This document shows positions 18,675-26,163 of a stretch of 63,000 nt of DNA, in pieces. How positions within the stretch are numbered: the first letter of the stretch is position 1; every line of letters starts with the position of its first letter. The translations under genes were made by a program, and so were the position numbers. The stretch lies in assembly GCF_020164475.1 (NCBI RefSeq), contig NZ_JAIQWX010000019.1:1-63000 (forward strand), read 5' to 3'. Source of the stretch: Pseudomonas sp. REP124. GTDB lineage: Bacteria; Pseudomonadota; Gammaproteobacteria; Pseudomonadales; Pseudomonadaceae. The notes under the pieces were generated by a model that ran no database searches, was not told the DNA's origin, and saw nothing but the letters and a program-made list of their open reading frames with translations.

Positions 18675-18792
18675 TTTTCTGCATTCCGGGTTGATCCTGA
18701 TGTCTGAATTTTTAGGCATCGGCCTTGCGCGATAAAGATGGCTGGATCTGATTCAGTCTTGCGAAATACGTAACAATCAGCGCGCACTCCCC

Positions 18793-18892
18793 TGTAGGAG
18801 CGAGCACGCTCGCGATGGACGTCAACGATGATGCGGGCTGCCTGACACCCAGCGGTGTTCGGGCCTCCATCGCGAGCGTGCTCGCTCCTACA
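18793..18892. repeat. REPIN
   Basis: Inverted REP units of the TGTAGGAGCGAGCACGCTCG variant, each with an internal palindrome, spaced by about 50 bases. At 100 bases it is the longest REPIN of the window. Located between the divergent DUF2790 and membrane protein genes. Confidence 0.9.
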
Positions 18893-18944
18893 GGGGTTGT
18901 GGGTGCGGTGTAGACTGGGATCTCTTCCAGGGAGTGAGCCGCGC

Positions 18945-19634
18945 ATGATCGGCGTCGAGTTGCTGTCACCCGAAACCCTCGCGCTGGGTTGGCTGATCTA
19001 CGTACCGGTGCTGATCTGGGCGATCTGTCGCGCATCCTGGGTCGAGCTGTTCACTGACAGCCGTCGTCAGCATCTGGTGCTCGGCACGGTGTTCGCGCTG
19101 TTTCTGCTGTGGCTGGTGCGGCGGGATTTCGATACCGGCGTGTCTTATCACTTCATCGGCATGACGGCGGTAACGCTGCTGCTCGACTGGCCGCTGGCGA
19201 TCGTTGGTGGGCTCATCGCGCAAACGGGACTGGTGCTGCTGGGGCGTCAGGACCTGACGGCGATGGGAGTCAATGGCGCACTGTTCATTCTGCTGCCGGT
19301 GCTGGTCACCGAGTGCTGTGCGATCGTGGTCGAGCGTGCGCAGCCGCGCAATCTCTTCGTATATATCTTCGTTTCCGGTTTCTTCGCCGCGGCGTTGTCG
19401 GCGTTGCTGTGCCTGTTGCTGGCGCTGACGGTGCTGTGGTTCGACGAGCGTTTTGCGATGCCGTACTGGCTCGAGGATTTCATCGGCTATTTATGGCTGA
19501 TCATTTTTCCCGAGGCGTTCATCAACGGCATGGTGGTCAGCGCGCTGGTGGTGTTCTGCCCGGAATGGCTGGAGACCTTCAATCGTACGCGCTATCTGTC
19601 GGCGCCGTGGAAAGACGACGATCCCGGGTCCTGA
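18945..19634 (+). CDS. Polytopic membrane protein, ECF/CbiM-like permease
   Basis: A 229-residue protein with about seven membrane helices (WLIYVPVLIWAI, LGTVFALFLLWLV, AVTLLLDWPLAIVGGLIA, FILLPVLVTECC and others) and a short polar C-terminus. It resembles the PA4531-type proteins often annotated as energy-coupling factor transporter permease (S-component/CbiM-like). No ATPase or T-component gene is nearby, so it acts alone or with distant partners. AGGGAG 10 bases before ATG fixes the start; the frame upstream runs through the REPIN. The substrate is unknown. Confidence 0.78.
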   Translation: MIGVELLSPETLALGWLIYVPVLIWAICRASWVELFTDSRRQHLVLGTVFALFLLWLVRRDFDTGVSYHFIGMTAVTLLLDWPLAIVGGLIAQTGLVLLGRQDLTAMGVNGALFILLPVLVTECCAIVVERAQPRNLFVYIFVSGFFAAALSALLCLLLALTVLWFDERFAMPYWLEDFIGYLWLIIFPEAFINGMVVSALVVFCPEWLETFNRTRYLSAPWKDDDPGS

Positions 19635-19671
19635 GTCTGTTCAGGCCCGGGATCGGCAGGTGTTCCCGATA

Positions 19672-19875
19672 TCAGTGATGGCGAGGTTCGAAGTCGCCAC
19701 TGAACATTTCGTCTTCGGCATCCGGGGCCACCGGAATCTTGTGCTCTTCCGAAGCCCAGGCGCCCAGGTCGATCAGCTTGCAGCGGTCGGAGCAGAAGGG
19801 CCTGAACAGGCTTTCGGGGCTCCATTCCACAGGGGCGCCGCAGGTCGGGCATTCGACGGTTGGGTACTGGCTCAT
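19672..19875 (-). CDS. yacG: DNA gyrase inhibitor / zinc protein YacG
   Basis: A 67-residue zinc-ribbon protein; E. coli YacG binds GyrB and inhibits gyrase. The four zinc ligands are C9, C12, C28 and C32 ([10 protein letters not shown] and [16 protein letters not shown]). The ATG overlaps the coaE stop (ATGA). Last gene of the pilB-pilC-pilD-coaE-yacG run, the standard Pseudomonas order. Confidence 0.94.
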   Translation of the reverse strand: MSQYPTVECPTCGAPVEWSPESLFRPFCSDRCKLIDLGAWASEEHKIPVAPDAEDEMFSGDFEPRHH

Positions 19876-20495
19876 GACTGGCCTCCAGGCAAAGTAAGGT
19901 AAAAGTGATGCAGGCGTTCGACCTCGCTGCGCAGCCAGGCGAGGTCGCGGTCGTTGACCACCACATCGTTGGCATGACTCACGCGATCCTGGCGACTGGA
20001 CTGGACCTTGAGGATCGCCTGGACCTGCTCTTCGCTGGTCTGGTCCCGCTGCAAGGTGCGTTCGATCTGCAGCTGTTCCGGGGCATCGATCACCAGCACC
20101 CGCTGGGTCATGGCGTACTGGCCGGACTCGATCAGCAGCGGTGAAACCAGAATGGCGTAAGGTGATTCTGCCAGTGCCAGGTGATGAGCGATTTCTTCGG
20201 CGATCAACGGATGCAGCAAGGCTTCGAGCCAGCGACGCTCATCCGCTACTTCGAAGATCAGTTTACGCAGGGCCGCGCGATCCAGCTGACCGTCGGCCTG
20301 CAACACGCCGGGGCCGAAGTGTTCGGCGATTTTCGCCAGCGCCGGACGGCCCGGCTCCACGACCCAGCGCGCGGCATGATCGGCATCGACCACGTGTACG
20401 CCCAGGTCGATGAAATGCTGGGCAGCAGCGCTTTTGCCGCTGCCGATGCCGCCGGTGAGGCCGAGAATCCAGGGTTTTTGCGCAGGGGTATTCAT
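19872..20495 (-). CDS. coaE: Dephospho-CoA kinase
   Basis: Phosphorylates the 3'-OH of dephospho-CoA, the last step of coenzyme A synthesis. The 207-residue protein opens with the P-loop [11 protein letters not shown] (Lys21), followed by VVDADHAAR with the conserved Asp and the lid region [15 protein letters not shown]. The start ATG overlaps the pilD stop. It shares its operon with pilus genes, a conserved but functionally odd pairing. panB and panC of the same CoA pathway lie about 16 kb to the right. Confidence 0.95.
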   Translation of the reverse strand: MNTPAQKPWILGLTGGIGSGKSAAAQHFIDLGVHVVDADHAARWVVEPGRPALAKIAEHFGPGVLQADGQLDRAALRKLIFEVADERRWLEALLHPLIAEEIAHHLALAESPYAILVSPLLIESGQYAMTQRVLVIDAPEQLQIERTLQRDQTSEEQVQAILKVQSSRQDRVSHANDVVVNDRDLAWLRSEVERLHHFYLTLPGGQS

Positions 20496-21364
20496 TTCAA
20501 ACCGACAAACTGCCAATAGAAGTCGGTTATTTGACCACCCCAGAGCATGGCAATCCAGCCGGCAATTGCCAGATAGGGGCCGAAGGGGATGGGCGTGGAG
20601 GTTTTTGCCTTGCTCAGGCGCAGGTAAATCACGCCGATGATTGCTCCGACGAAGGACGCCAGCAGGATGGTCAGCGGCAGAATCTGCCAGCCACCCCAGG
20701 CTCCGAACATTGCCAGCAGCTTGAAGTCGCCATGACCCATGCCGTCCTTGCCGGTGATCAGCTTGAACACCCAGAACACCGACCAGAGCAACAGATAGCC
20801 GGCAATGGCTCCCCACAATGCGTCGTGCAGCGAGACGAACAGTTCGAGGCTGTTGACGATCAGACCCATCCACAGCAGCGGTAACACCAACACGTCCGGC
20901 AGCAGTTGATGGTCGGCATCGATCTGGCTCATCGCCAACAGACCCCAGGTCAGCAGCAGCGCCATGGCGGCTTGCCAGCCGAATCCGAAATGCCAGGCAA
21001 CGAACGCCGACAACAGGCCGCAGGCGAGTTCCGTGAGTGGGTAGCGTTTGCTGATGGGGGTCGCGCAGGCGGAACAGCGTCCGCGCAGAAACAGAAAGCT
21101 GATGACGGGAATGTTTTCCCAGGCGCGGATGCGGTGTTCACAGCGCGGGCACTGGGAGTGTGGCAGCAGCAGATTGTAGGTGGGCTGCAGTGTTTCGTCG
21201 GGCATCCCGAGTATCTCGTGCGCCTGCATGCGCCATTCGCGTTCGAGCATCTTCGGCAGGCGCCAGATCACCACGTTGAGAAAGCTGCCGACCAGCAGCC
21301 CCACCAGCCCGGCAATCGCCACGAATGCCAGTGGGTAGAGCGTCATGATTTCGTTCAAGGGCAT
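20492..21364 (-). CDS. pilD: Prepilin peptidase / N-methyltransferase PilD
   Basis: Bifunctional inner-membrane aspartic protease that cleaves type IV prepilins (and type II secretion pseudopilins) after Gly and methylates the new N-terminus. The 290-residue protein has the cytosolic Cys tetrad (CPRCEHR and [10 protein letters not shown]) near residues 72-100 and the two catalytic Asp motifs, [11 protein letters not shown] and [11 protein letters not shown], among about eight membrane helices. The start [11 protein letters not shown] follows the pilC stop with a single intervening base. Confidence 0.96.
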   Translation of the reverse strand: MPLNEIMTLYPLAFVAIAGLVGLLVGSFLNVVIWRLPKMLEREWRMQAHEILGMPDETLQPTYNLLLPHSQCPRCEHRIRAWENIPVISFLFLRGRCSACATPISKRYPLTELACGLLSAFVAWHFGFGWQAAMALLLTWGLLAMSQIDADHQLLPDVLVLPLLWMGLIVNSLELFVSLHDALWGAIAGYLLLWSVFWVFKLITGKDGMGHGDFKLLAMFGAWGGWQILPLTILLASFVGAIIGVIYLRLSKAKTSTPIPFGPYLAIAGWIAMLWGGQITDFYWQFVGLK

Positions 21365-21365
21365 G

Positions 21366-22583
21366 TCAGATCGCTGATCCGAGTTGGAATATGGGCAGGT
21401 ACATCGCAACCACCAGGCCGCCGACGATAACACCCAACACCACCATGATGAACGGTTCCATGAGACTGGTGAGACTGTCGACCATATTGTCGACCTCGTC
21501 TTCGTAGAAGCCCGCGACCTTGTCCAGCATGTCGTCCAGCGCACCGGACTCTTCGCCAATGGCGGTCATCTGGATCGCCATGGTCGGAAAAATGCCGGAG
21601 GAACGCATGGAGAAATTCAATTGCATGCCGGTGGAAACGTCCTGCTTGATCCGCAGCACCGCACGCTTGAAGACCACATTACCGGCGGCACCAGCCACGG
21701 AATCCAGGGCTTCGACCAGAGGTACGCCAGCGGCGAAAGTAGTCGAGAGGGTGCGGGCAAAACGAGCCACGGCGGATTTGTACAACAGGGTGCCTACCAG
21801 AGGCACTTTCAGCAGCCAGGCATCCATTCGGTCACGAAAGCCCTGGGAGGTCTTGAGTGCGTGACGAACCGCAAAAATCGCCGCGATCAACCCGCCCAGC
21901 ATCATCCACCACCATTCCTGCATGAACCGCGACAGTCCGATGACCATCACGGTGAATGCCGGCAGCTCGGCGCCAAAGCCTTCGAACACCGACTGGAATT
22001 GCGGCACTACCTTGACCAGCAGAATCCCGGTCACGATGGCGGCGACGAAGATCACTGCCAGCGGGTAGGTCATGGCTTTCTTGATCTTGGCCTTGAGGCT
22101 TTCGCTTTTTTCCTTGTAGGTCGCCACTCGTTCCAGCAGCGTATCCAAAGCACCGGCCTGCTCGCCGGCATCCACCAGATTGCAGTACAGCTCATCGAAG
22201 TATTTGGGCTTTTTGCGCAGGGCCGCGGCGAAGCTGTTACCGGCCGCGACCTCCTGTTTGACCTCATCCACCAGCGCGCGCATGGCCGGGTTTTCAAAGC
22301 CCTCGCCGATGATGTCGAAGGACTGCAACAACGGCACGCCGGCCTTCATCATGGTCGCCATCTGCCGGGTAAACAGGGCGATGTCCTTGGCCTTGATGCC
22401 TTTGCCCAGACGGAGCAATGAGGGCGATTTCTTGCGGACTCTGCCCGGGTTGATGCCTTGCTTGCGCAGTTGCGCCTTGACCAGCGCAGGGTTCACGCCG
22501 CTCAACTCGCCAGTGATTTTGGTGCCTTTGCGGTCGGTGCCTTCCCAGAGATAGGTGCTGACTTTTGCTGCTTTGACCGCCAT
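21366..22583 (-). CDS. pilC: Type IV pilus inner membrane platform protein PilC
   Basis: GspF-family platform protein that couples the PilB motor to pilus assembly. The 405-residue protein has the two tandem T2SSF domains (from about residue 70, ALFTRQMATMMKAGVPL, and about 275, ARTLSTTFAAGVPLVEALD) and three membrane segments. The ATG start has AAGGA six bases upstream; an in-frame TTG two codons earlier overlaps the pilB stop and is less likely. Confidence 0.96.
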   Translation of the reverse strand: MAVKAAKVSTYLWEGTDRKGTKITGELSGVNPALVKAQLRKQGINPGRVRKKSPSLLRLGKGIKAKDIALFTRQMATMMKAGVPLLQSFDIIGEGFENPAMRALVDEVKQEVAAGNSFAAALRKKPKYFDELYCNLVDAGEQAGALDTLLERVATYKEKSESLKAKIKKAMTYPLAVIFVAAIVTGILLVKVVPQFQSVFEGFGAELPAFTVMVIGLSRFMQEWWWMMLGGLIAAIFAVRHALKTSQGFRDRMDAWLLKVPLVGTLLYKSAVARFARTLSTTFAAGVPLVEALDSVAGAAGNVVFKRAVLRIKQDVSTGMQLNFSMRSSGIFPTMAIQMTAIGEESGALDDMLDKVAGFYEDEVDNMVDSLTSLMEPFIMVVLGVIVGGLVVAMYLPIFQLGSAI

Positions 22584-22585
22584 GT

Positions 22586-24283
22586 TCAATCCTTGGTAAC
22601 CCGGTTGATTTCTTCAAGGCTGGTGATGCCCTGCATGGCTTTGTGCAGGCCCGAGGTGCGCAGATCATCGAAGCCGTCCTTGCGCATCTGATCATCGATC
22701 TGCAGCGCGTTGCCCTCGGCCATGATCAGCCGTTGCAGTTCTTGCGTGTTTTTCACCACTTCGTAAATCCCCACGCGTCCCCGGTAACCGCCGTTGCAGT
22801 GATCGCAACCGGCCGGCCCGTAGATCGTGAACGTGCCGATGCGTTCCTCGGGGAAACCTTCCTTAAGCAAGGCCTCACGGGGAATGTCCAAAGGAACGCG
22901 GCAGTGGCTGCACAGCTTGCGCGCCAGGCGCTGGGCGATGATCAGGCTGACGGAGGTGGCGATGTTGAAGCCCTGGATGCCCATGTTGTGCAGGCGGGTC
23001 AGGGTTTGCGCGGCGCTGTTGGTGTGCAGGGTCGACAGCACAAGGTGGCCGGTCTGGGCGGCCTTGATGGCGATTTCCGCGGTTTCCAGGTCGCGGATCT
23101 CGCCGACCATGATCACGTCCGGGTCCTGACGCAGGAACGAGCGCAGTGCCTGGGCGAAGTCCATGCCCTGTTTGGGATTGACGTTGACCTGGTTGATGCC
23201 TTCCATGTTGATCTCCACCGGGTCTTCGGCGGTGGAGATATTGATGTCGACGGTATTGAGAATATTCAGACCGGTGTAGAGCGAGACGGTCTTGCCGGAA
23301 CCGGTGGGACCGGTCACCAGAATCATTCCCTGGGGCTGCTTGAGCGCCTCCATGTACAACGCTTGCTGCTCGGGTTCGTAACCGAGTGCGTCAATGCCCA
23401 TCTGCGCGCTGGACGGATCGAGGATCCGGATCACCACCTTTTCGCCCCACAGGGTGGGCAGGGTGTTGACCCGGAAATCGATGGATCGGCTTTTCGACAG
23501 GCGCATCTTGATTCGCCCGTCCTGGGGCTTGCGGCGCTCGGAGATGTCGAGGCTGGCCATGACCTTGAGCCTTGCGGCGATGCGGCTGGCCAACTGGATC
23601 GGCGGCTTGGCGACTTCGCGCAGGATGCCGTCGGTGCGCACACGCACGCGGAAGACCTTTTCGTAGGGTTCGAAATGCAAGTCGGAGGAGCCGCTTCGGA
23701 TAGCGTCGAGCAGCATCTTGTGAACGAAGCGCACCACTGGCGCGTCATCGGCATCCTGGCCGACGATGGCGTCCTGGCGGTCGTCGTCCGATTCGATGTC
23801 CACGCCATCGAGGTCAACGTCGCCCATCTCTTCCAGACCGCTGGAATGAGTGTCGAAGAATTTCTCGATGGCGTCGCTGAGCTTGTCTTCTTCGACCAGG
23901 ATCGCTTCGGTGCTCAGGCCGGTGCTGAATTGAATGTCGTTGATGGCCTGGTGATTGGTCGGGTCGGAAATCCCCACGAACAACTTGTTGCCACGCCGCC
24001 AGAGCGGTAAGGCGTGGTGCTGGCGCACGAGCTTTTCGCTCACCAGTCCCTTGGGTTGGGTTTCCTTGTCGAGGTGATTGAGGTCCATCAGGGCCATGCC
24101 GAAATGTTCCGAGGCAATCTCGGCGACCTGGCGGCTTTTCACCAGTTTGTTCTGCACCAGATAGCTGACCAGCGAGATACGGTTGCGCTGGGCTTGCTGC
24201 GACGCCTGTTGCGCGCTTTTGTCAGTGAGCAGTTCGGCCAGCACCAATTGCTTGGCCAGACCGCTTAAGGCGATGTCATTCAT
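22586..24283 (-). CDS. pilB: Type IV pilus extension ATPase PilB
   Basis: Hexameric GspE-family ATPase that drives pilus extension. The 565-residue protein is full length: N-terminal MshEN domain (about 1-150), Walker A GPTGSGKTVSL near residue 327, the Asp box, Walker B VIMVGEIRD, the His box HLVLSTLHTN, and a zinc-binding C-x2-C pair (LCSHC and CDHC) in the C-terminal part. First gene of the pilBCD-coaE-yacG run, divergent from pilA. Confidence 0.97.
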   Translation of the reverse strand: MNDIALSGLAKQLVLAELLTDKSAQQASQQAQRNRISLVSYLVQNKLVKSRQVAEIASEHFGMALMDLNHLDKETQPKGLVSEKLVRQHHALPLWRRGNKLFVGISDPTNHQAINDIQFSTGLSTEAILVEEDKLSDAIEKFFDTHSSGLEEMGDVDLDGVDIESDDDRQDAIVGQDADDAPVVRFVHKMLLDAIRSGSSDLHFEPYEKVFRVRVRTDGILREVAKPPIQLASRIAARLKVMASLDISERRKPQDGRIKMRLSKSRSIDFRVNTLPTLWGEKVVIRILDPSSAQMGIDALGYEPEQQALYMEALKQPQGMILVTGPTGSGKTVSLYTGLNILNTVDINISTAEDPVEINMEGINQVNVNPKQGMDFAQALRSFLRQDPDVIMVGEIRDLETAEIAIKAAQTGHLVLSTLHTNSAAQTLTRLHNMGIQGFNIATSVSLIIAQRLARKLCSHCRVPLDIPREALLKEGFPEERIGTFTIYGPAGCDHCNGGYRGRVGIYEVVKNTQELQRLIMAEGNALQIDDQMRKDGFDDLRTSGLHKAMQGITSLEEINRVTKD

Positions 24284-24357
24284 TGGGAATCCGGGGGAAG
24301 ACCGTTGGATGACTTATAGCCTAGTCAAGCGAAGGAGCCAAACCAGGCACGGTCGGG

Positions 24358-24372
24358 TGACAAAAAGTGTCA
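24358..24372. promoter_or_regulatory. Candidate PilR binding site upstream of pilA
   Basis: Inverted repeat TGACA-AAAAG-TGTCA. P. aeruginosa PilR binds TGTC-containing sites about 80-120 bases before the pilA transcription start. Here the repeat lies roughly 100-115 bases before the start predicted from the -12 element, so location and motif agree. Confidence 0.6.
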
Positions 24373-24446
24373 GATAGTGCGGATCCTGGGGGCCGTGCGG
24401 GGCGGCAACGCCTTCCAATGCCCCCGCCAATTGGGCGCACGGGGCT

Positions 24447-24462
24447 TGGCATGGGCTGTGCT
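24447..24462 (+). promoter_or_regulatory. Sigma54 (-24/-12) promoter of pilA
   Basis: TGGCATGGGCTGTGCT: GG and GC elements with exactly 10 bases between them, the invariant sigma54 spacing. The pilin start codon is about 37 bases past the predicted transcription start, with GGAGG as the ribosome site. Activated by PilR in pseudomonads. Confidence 0.85.
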
Positions 24463-24510
24463 GAGACAGATTCAGATCATGAGATTCCTACTCATGCACG
24501 GAGGCTGTCT

Positions 24511-24924
24511 ATGAAGACTCAAAAAGGTTTTACCCTGATCGAGCTGCTGATCGTGGTGGCGATCATCGGGATTCTGGCGACGTTTGCGATTCCGGCTTAT
24601 TCCAAGTATCAGGCGCGGGCGAAGGTGACGGCGGGGTTGGCGGAGATTGCCGCGTTGAAGGTGCCGTTTGAGGATTTGATGAATTCTGGTACAGCTGAGC
24701 CGACCACTCTGACGGGGGCTGGTACAACAACGCAGAACTGCGCCATTGCGGTAACTGGTACAGTTGCTTCCGGTGCGGGAACGATCGTTTGCACATTGCA
24801 AAAAGCTCCGGCCCCGGTTGCCGGGAAAACCATTACGCTTTCTCGTAGCACTACCGGCTGGTCGTGCGCGACCGGCGTTACTGCTGAATACGCGCCACCT
24901 GGCTGCACAGCAGCTGCCAGTTAA
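24511..24924 (+). CDS. pilA: Type IV major pilin PilA
   Basis: Structural subunit of the type IV pilus. The 137-residue prepilin has the six-residue leader MKTQKG, cleaved before Phe7 by PilD; the mature end FTLIELLIVVAIIGIL carries Glu5, needed for assembly and methylation. Four Cys residues (TQNC, TIVC, WSC and PPGC) could form two disulfides, the last giving the C-terminal D-loop. The protein ends in Ser, but no TfpO/PilO glycosyltransferase gene follows. The globular part is rich in Thr, Ala and Gly and its base composition is lower in GC than its neighbours, as is common for variable pilins. It is divergent from pilB. Confidence 0.95.
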   Translation: MKTQKGFTLIELLIVVAIIGILATFAIPAYSKYQARAKVTAGLAEIAALKVPFEDLMNSGTAEPTTLTGAGTTTQNCAIAVTGTVASGAGTIVCTLQKAPAPVAGKTITLSRSTTGWSCATGVTAEYAPPGCTAAAS

Positions 24925-24940
24925 GTTACCTACCAAACAT

Positions 24941-24975
24941 AAATGCCTCTATCGTGAGATAGAGGCATTTTTTTT
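24941..24975 (+). terminator. Terminator of pilA
   Basis: AAATGCCTCTATC and GATAGAGGCATTT form a perfect 13-bp stem with a GTGA loop, followed by further T residues. Confidence 0.93.
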
Positions 24976-25062
24976 GGGAAACATACAAGGAACTAATCGC
25001 ATTCCTAATAACGTTGGAAAATCTCGCAAATTCATGGCCTTACGCCTGCTTTAAAGTCTGCA

Positions 25063-25102
25063 ACTTGCAAGTCGAGAAATTCCAAGTCATGCAATTTGCA
25101 TG
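25063..25102. promoter_or_regulatory. Twin palindromes upstream of the BON gene sigma54 promoter
   Basis: ACTTGCAAGT (perfect 10-mer, 25063-25072) and CATGCAA-T-TTGCATG (25088-25102), centred about 27 bases apart and about 65-115 bases before the -24 element. This is where an enhancer-binding activator would sit, but I do not recognise which one. Confidence 0.5.
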
Positions 25103-25166
25103 GTTTCGAAAGAATCGTTTTTTCATAACTTATTGATTTTTAACGTTTTATCGGCAGTCTCAAACT

Positions 25167-25182
25167 TGGCACACCGTTCGCA
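25167..25182 (+). promoter_or_regulatory. Candidate sigma54 promoter of the BON-domain gene
   Basis: TGGCACACCGTTCGCA: TGGCAC at -24 and CGCA at -12 with 10 bases between GG and GC, close to the TGGCACG-N4-TTGCW consensus. It lies about 64 bases before the start codon. Confidence 0.72.
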
Positions 25183-25245
25183 ATATCTCCTGTACCTGCT
25201 GACAAATATCCCAGCAGACTTTCCAGAAAAACAGGAGTTACTCGT

Positions 25246-25599
25246 ATGAAGAAGTTCGCTATCGCTGCCGCTACTGCTACCGCACTGACCCTGACCATGG
25301 CCAATGCCGCGTTTGCACAGTCAGAAGCCACTCAGGCCCCACTGATGCTCGCAGCCGGTGAAATGACCCAAGCCAAGGAAGCTACTTCCGATACCTGGAT
25401 TACCACCAAAGTCAAAAGCGACCTCGTCACCGAAAAAGGCATTCCTGGTACCGACATCAAAGTTGAAACCAACAAAGGCGTCGTGTCCCTGTCTTCGACA
25501 ACTGCCGTGACTGAATCCCAGAAAGCCACCGCCGTGGCGATCACCAAGAAAATCAAAGGCGTGAAAGCGGTCTCCGCTGACGGCCTGAAAGCCGAGTAA
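25246..25599 (+). CDS. Periplasmic BON-domain protein (OsmY-like)
   Basis: A 117-residue secreted protein: signal peptide MKKFAIAAATATALTLTMAN, cleaved near AFAQ, then one BON domain (about 45-115) with the typical start SDTWITTKVKSDLVTEKGIP and the glycine turn ETNKGVVSLSS. BON proteins bind phospholipid or envelope surfaces; OsmY-like ones act in osmotic or envelope stress, usually with two BON domains, so this single-domain form is short. CAGGAG precedes ATG. It is monocistronic, with a sigma54 promoter and a strong terminator. Confidence 0.88.
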   Translation: MKKFAIAAATATALTLTMANAAFAQSEATQAPLMLAAGEMTQAKEATSDTWITTKVKSDLVTEKGIPGTDIKVETNKGVVSLSSTTAVTESQKATAVAITKKIKGVKAVSADGLKAE

Positions 25600-25703
25600 G
25601 GCAAGCTTCTCGCCTGGACTGGGAGAAGACGCGACAGGCGGGCCGAGCAATACGTCTGTCGCCTCTTGGAGTTCATGCGAAAGGCCACAAGGAGGTGGCC
25701 ATT

Positions 25704-25741
25704 ACAGGCCCCGACAAGGATGTCGGGGCCTGTTCTATTTT
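25704..25741 (+). terminator. Terminator of the BON-domain gene
   Basis: ACAGGCCCCGACA and TGTCGGGGCCTGT form a perfect 13-bp stem with an AGGA loop, followed by TCTATTTT. It lies about 100 bases after the stop codon. Confidence 0.9.
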
Positions 25742-25759
25742 GCGGCGATATAATCTGAC

Positions 25760-25851
25760 TGTAGGAGCGAGGCTTGCCCGCGAAGAGGCCGGCACATCCA
25801 ACATCGATGTCGCCTGACACTCCGTCTTCGCGGGCAAGCCTCGCTCCTACA
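25760..25851. repeat. REPIN
   Basis: TGTAGGAGCGAGGCTTGCCC at the left with its inverted partner ending CTCGCTCCTACA, spacer about 40 bases. Lies between the BON gene and the convergent DUF2845 gene. Confidence 0.92.
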
Positions 25852-25863
25852 GGTTCAATGTCC

Positions 25864-26163
25864 TTAATTGCCGCGTTTGCTGGTGATCTGCGTCAGCCGA
25901 TTACCCTCGAACCGCAGGAACTGATACATCCCGCTTTTCGGTCCGTAGGTCCATTCCTCGACCGGAAACTCTTCCCGCCGATTCACACTGCGTTTGTAAC
26001 CCAACATATCGCGACTGACCGGCTCACCGCATTTCTGCAGCACCTCCCCCGCACGATCACCGACGCTGATCAGCTGGCTGCCACAGCGCAATGTATCCGC
26101 CGCGAACGCCGGGCAGGCAGATGTCGCCAACACCAGCGCGAACAACAATTGCCGGCCCATCAT
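25864..26163 (-). CDS. DUF2845 secreted protein
   Basis: A 99-residue protein with signal peptide MMGRQLLFALVLATSACPAF, cleaved near FAA, and a small mature domain with two Cys (TLRCGSQLISVGD and VLQKCGEPVS) and a YGPKSGMYQFLRFEGNRL segment, typical of DUF2845. The family is unassigned. The ATG overlaps the stop of the large DUF748 gene (ATGA), so the two are made together, which suggests a shared envelope role. Cys18 in SAC does not form a proper lipobox, so secretion by signal peptidase I is preferred. Confidence 0.85.
   Translation of the reverse strand: MMGRQLLFALVLATSACPAFAADTLRCGSQLISVGDRAGEVLQKCGEPVSRDMLGYKRSVNRREEFPVEEWTYGPKSGMYQFLRFEGNRLTQITSKRGN

Noticed and set aside
19620..19653. 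Long hairpin GATCCCGGG...CCCGGGATC over the stop codon of the membrane protein gene
   Set aside because: Stem is good but neither strand has a T-tract, and the stem includes coding bases; not called as a terminator.
25606..25628. CTTCTC/GAGAAG hairpin just after the BON gene
   Set aside because: Short stem with a 10-base loop and no T-tract; the stronger terminator follows about 75 bases later.
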